DNA of 8,228 nt, from positions 1-8,228 of the forward strand of contig CALFIA010000179.1 of the NCBI GenBank assembly GCA_937876275.1. Direction: 5' to 3'. A model generated the notes under the pieces. It was given only the letters and a program-made list of their open reading frames with translations. It made no database searches and was not told the DNA's origin. The first letter of the stretch is position 1, and the number at the start of each line of letters is the position of its first letter. The position numbers were made by a program, and so were the translations under genes. Origin of the DNA: an uncultured Actinomycetes bacterium. Lineage in GTDB: Bacteria > Actinomycetota > Actinomycetes > S36-B12. Positions 8,180 to 8,228 of the stretch are shown one piece after another.

Positions 8180-8192
8180 CCCCGTTTCGGGG
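8180..8192 (-). terminator. Possible terminator of a gene beyond the right edge
   Basis: CCCCG-TTT-CGGGG is a 5-bp GC stem with a 3-base loop. On the minus strand it directly follows a TGA (8195-8193) that could end a gene lying to the right, with a final reading frame of GCC GAG GCT CTA GCT GAC TGA. All three minus frames have a stop in these 21 bases, so the frame is unproven. The U-tract is poor (CGTTATCC). Confidence 0.3.
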
Positions 8193-8213
8193 TCAGTCAG
8201 CTAGAGCCTCGGC

Positions 8214-8228
8214 AGATCGGAAGAGCGT
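8214..8228. other. Illumina TruSeq adapter remnant (not genomic)
   Basis: AGATCGGAAGAGCGT at the very end matches, base for base, the first 15 bases of the adapter sequence found at the 3' end of Illumina TruSeq reads. A 15-base match ending exactly at the sequence edge is not credible as chance. The bases should be treated as sequencing contamination, and base 8213 as the last probable genomic base. Confidence 0.93.

Overview
This window is a piece of a GC-rich bacterial chromosome, most likely from an actinobacterium. The evidence is the linkage topA-tmk-holB with a membrane pyrophosphatase gene just upstream (an arrangement I know from Streptomyces and relatives), the actinobacterial style of TopA (no zinc fingers, no cysteine, Lys/Ala-rich tail), a delta-prime subunit with a GPPGSGRS-type P-loop, and use of GTG starts. 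The last 15 bases match the Illumina TruSeq adapter exactly. The right edge is therefore the end of an assembled contig, and real genomic sequence probably stops at base 8213.

All recognised genes lie on the minus strand, so the reading order is right to left. From the right: a short regulatory region (8056-8213) with a long inverted repeat, a GC palindrome and small hairpins; hppA, a proton-pumping membrane pyrophosphatase of the K+-independent type; a 177-base intergenic region with a strong hairpin terminator for hppA, a second hairpin and a candidate topA promoter; topA, DNA topoisomerase I; tmk, thymidylate kinase, 4 bases after topA; holB, the DNA polymerase III delta-prime subunit, overlapping tmk by 4 bases (GTGA); a 41-base gap with a candidate leaderless promoter and a palindromic operator; oxyR, a peroxide-sensing LysR-type regulator with both redox cysteines; and the first 21 codons of a lipoprotein gene whose ATG shares a base with the oxyR stop codon (TAATG) and which runs off the left edge.

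TopA, Tmk and HolB together form a DNA replication and nucleotide supply unit: relaxation of negative supercoils, dTMP to dTDP, and clamp loading. HppA removes pyrophosphate, a by-product of DNA, RNA and protein synthesis, and conserves the energy as a proton gradient. OxyR and the truncated lipoprotein look like a separate transcription unit with its own promoter. An ATAG-N7-CTAT palindrome covering the oxyR start codon suggests autoregulation.

Most of the window is ordinary housekeeping. I found no CRISPR array, mobile element, rRNA or tRNA, and no novel multi-gene system. The points most worth following are the oxyR operator and leaderless start, the lipoprotein coupled to oxyR, the inverted repeat upstream of hppA, and the adapter contamination at the right end.
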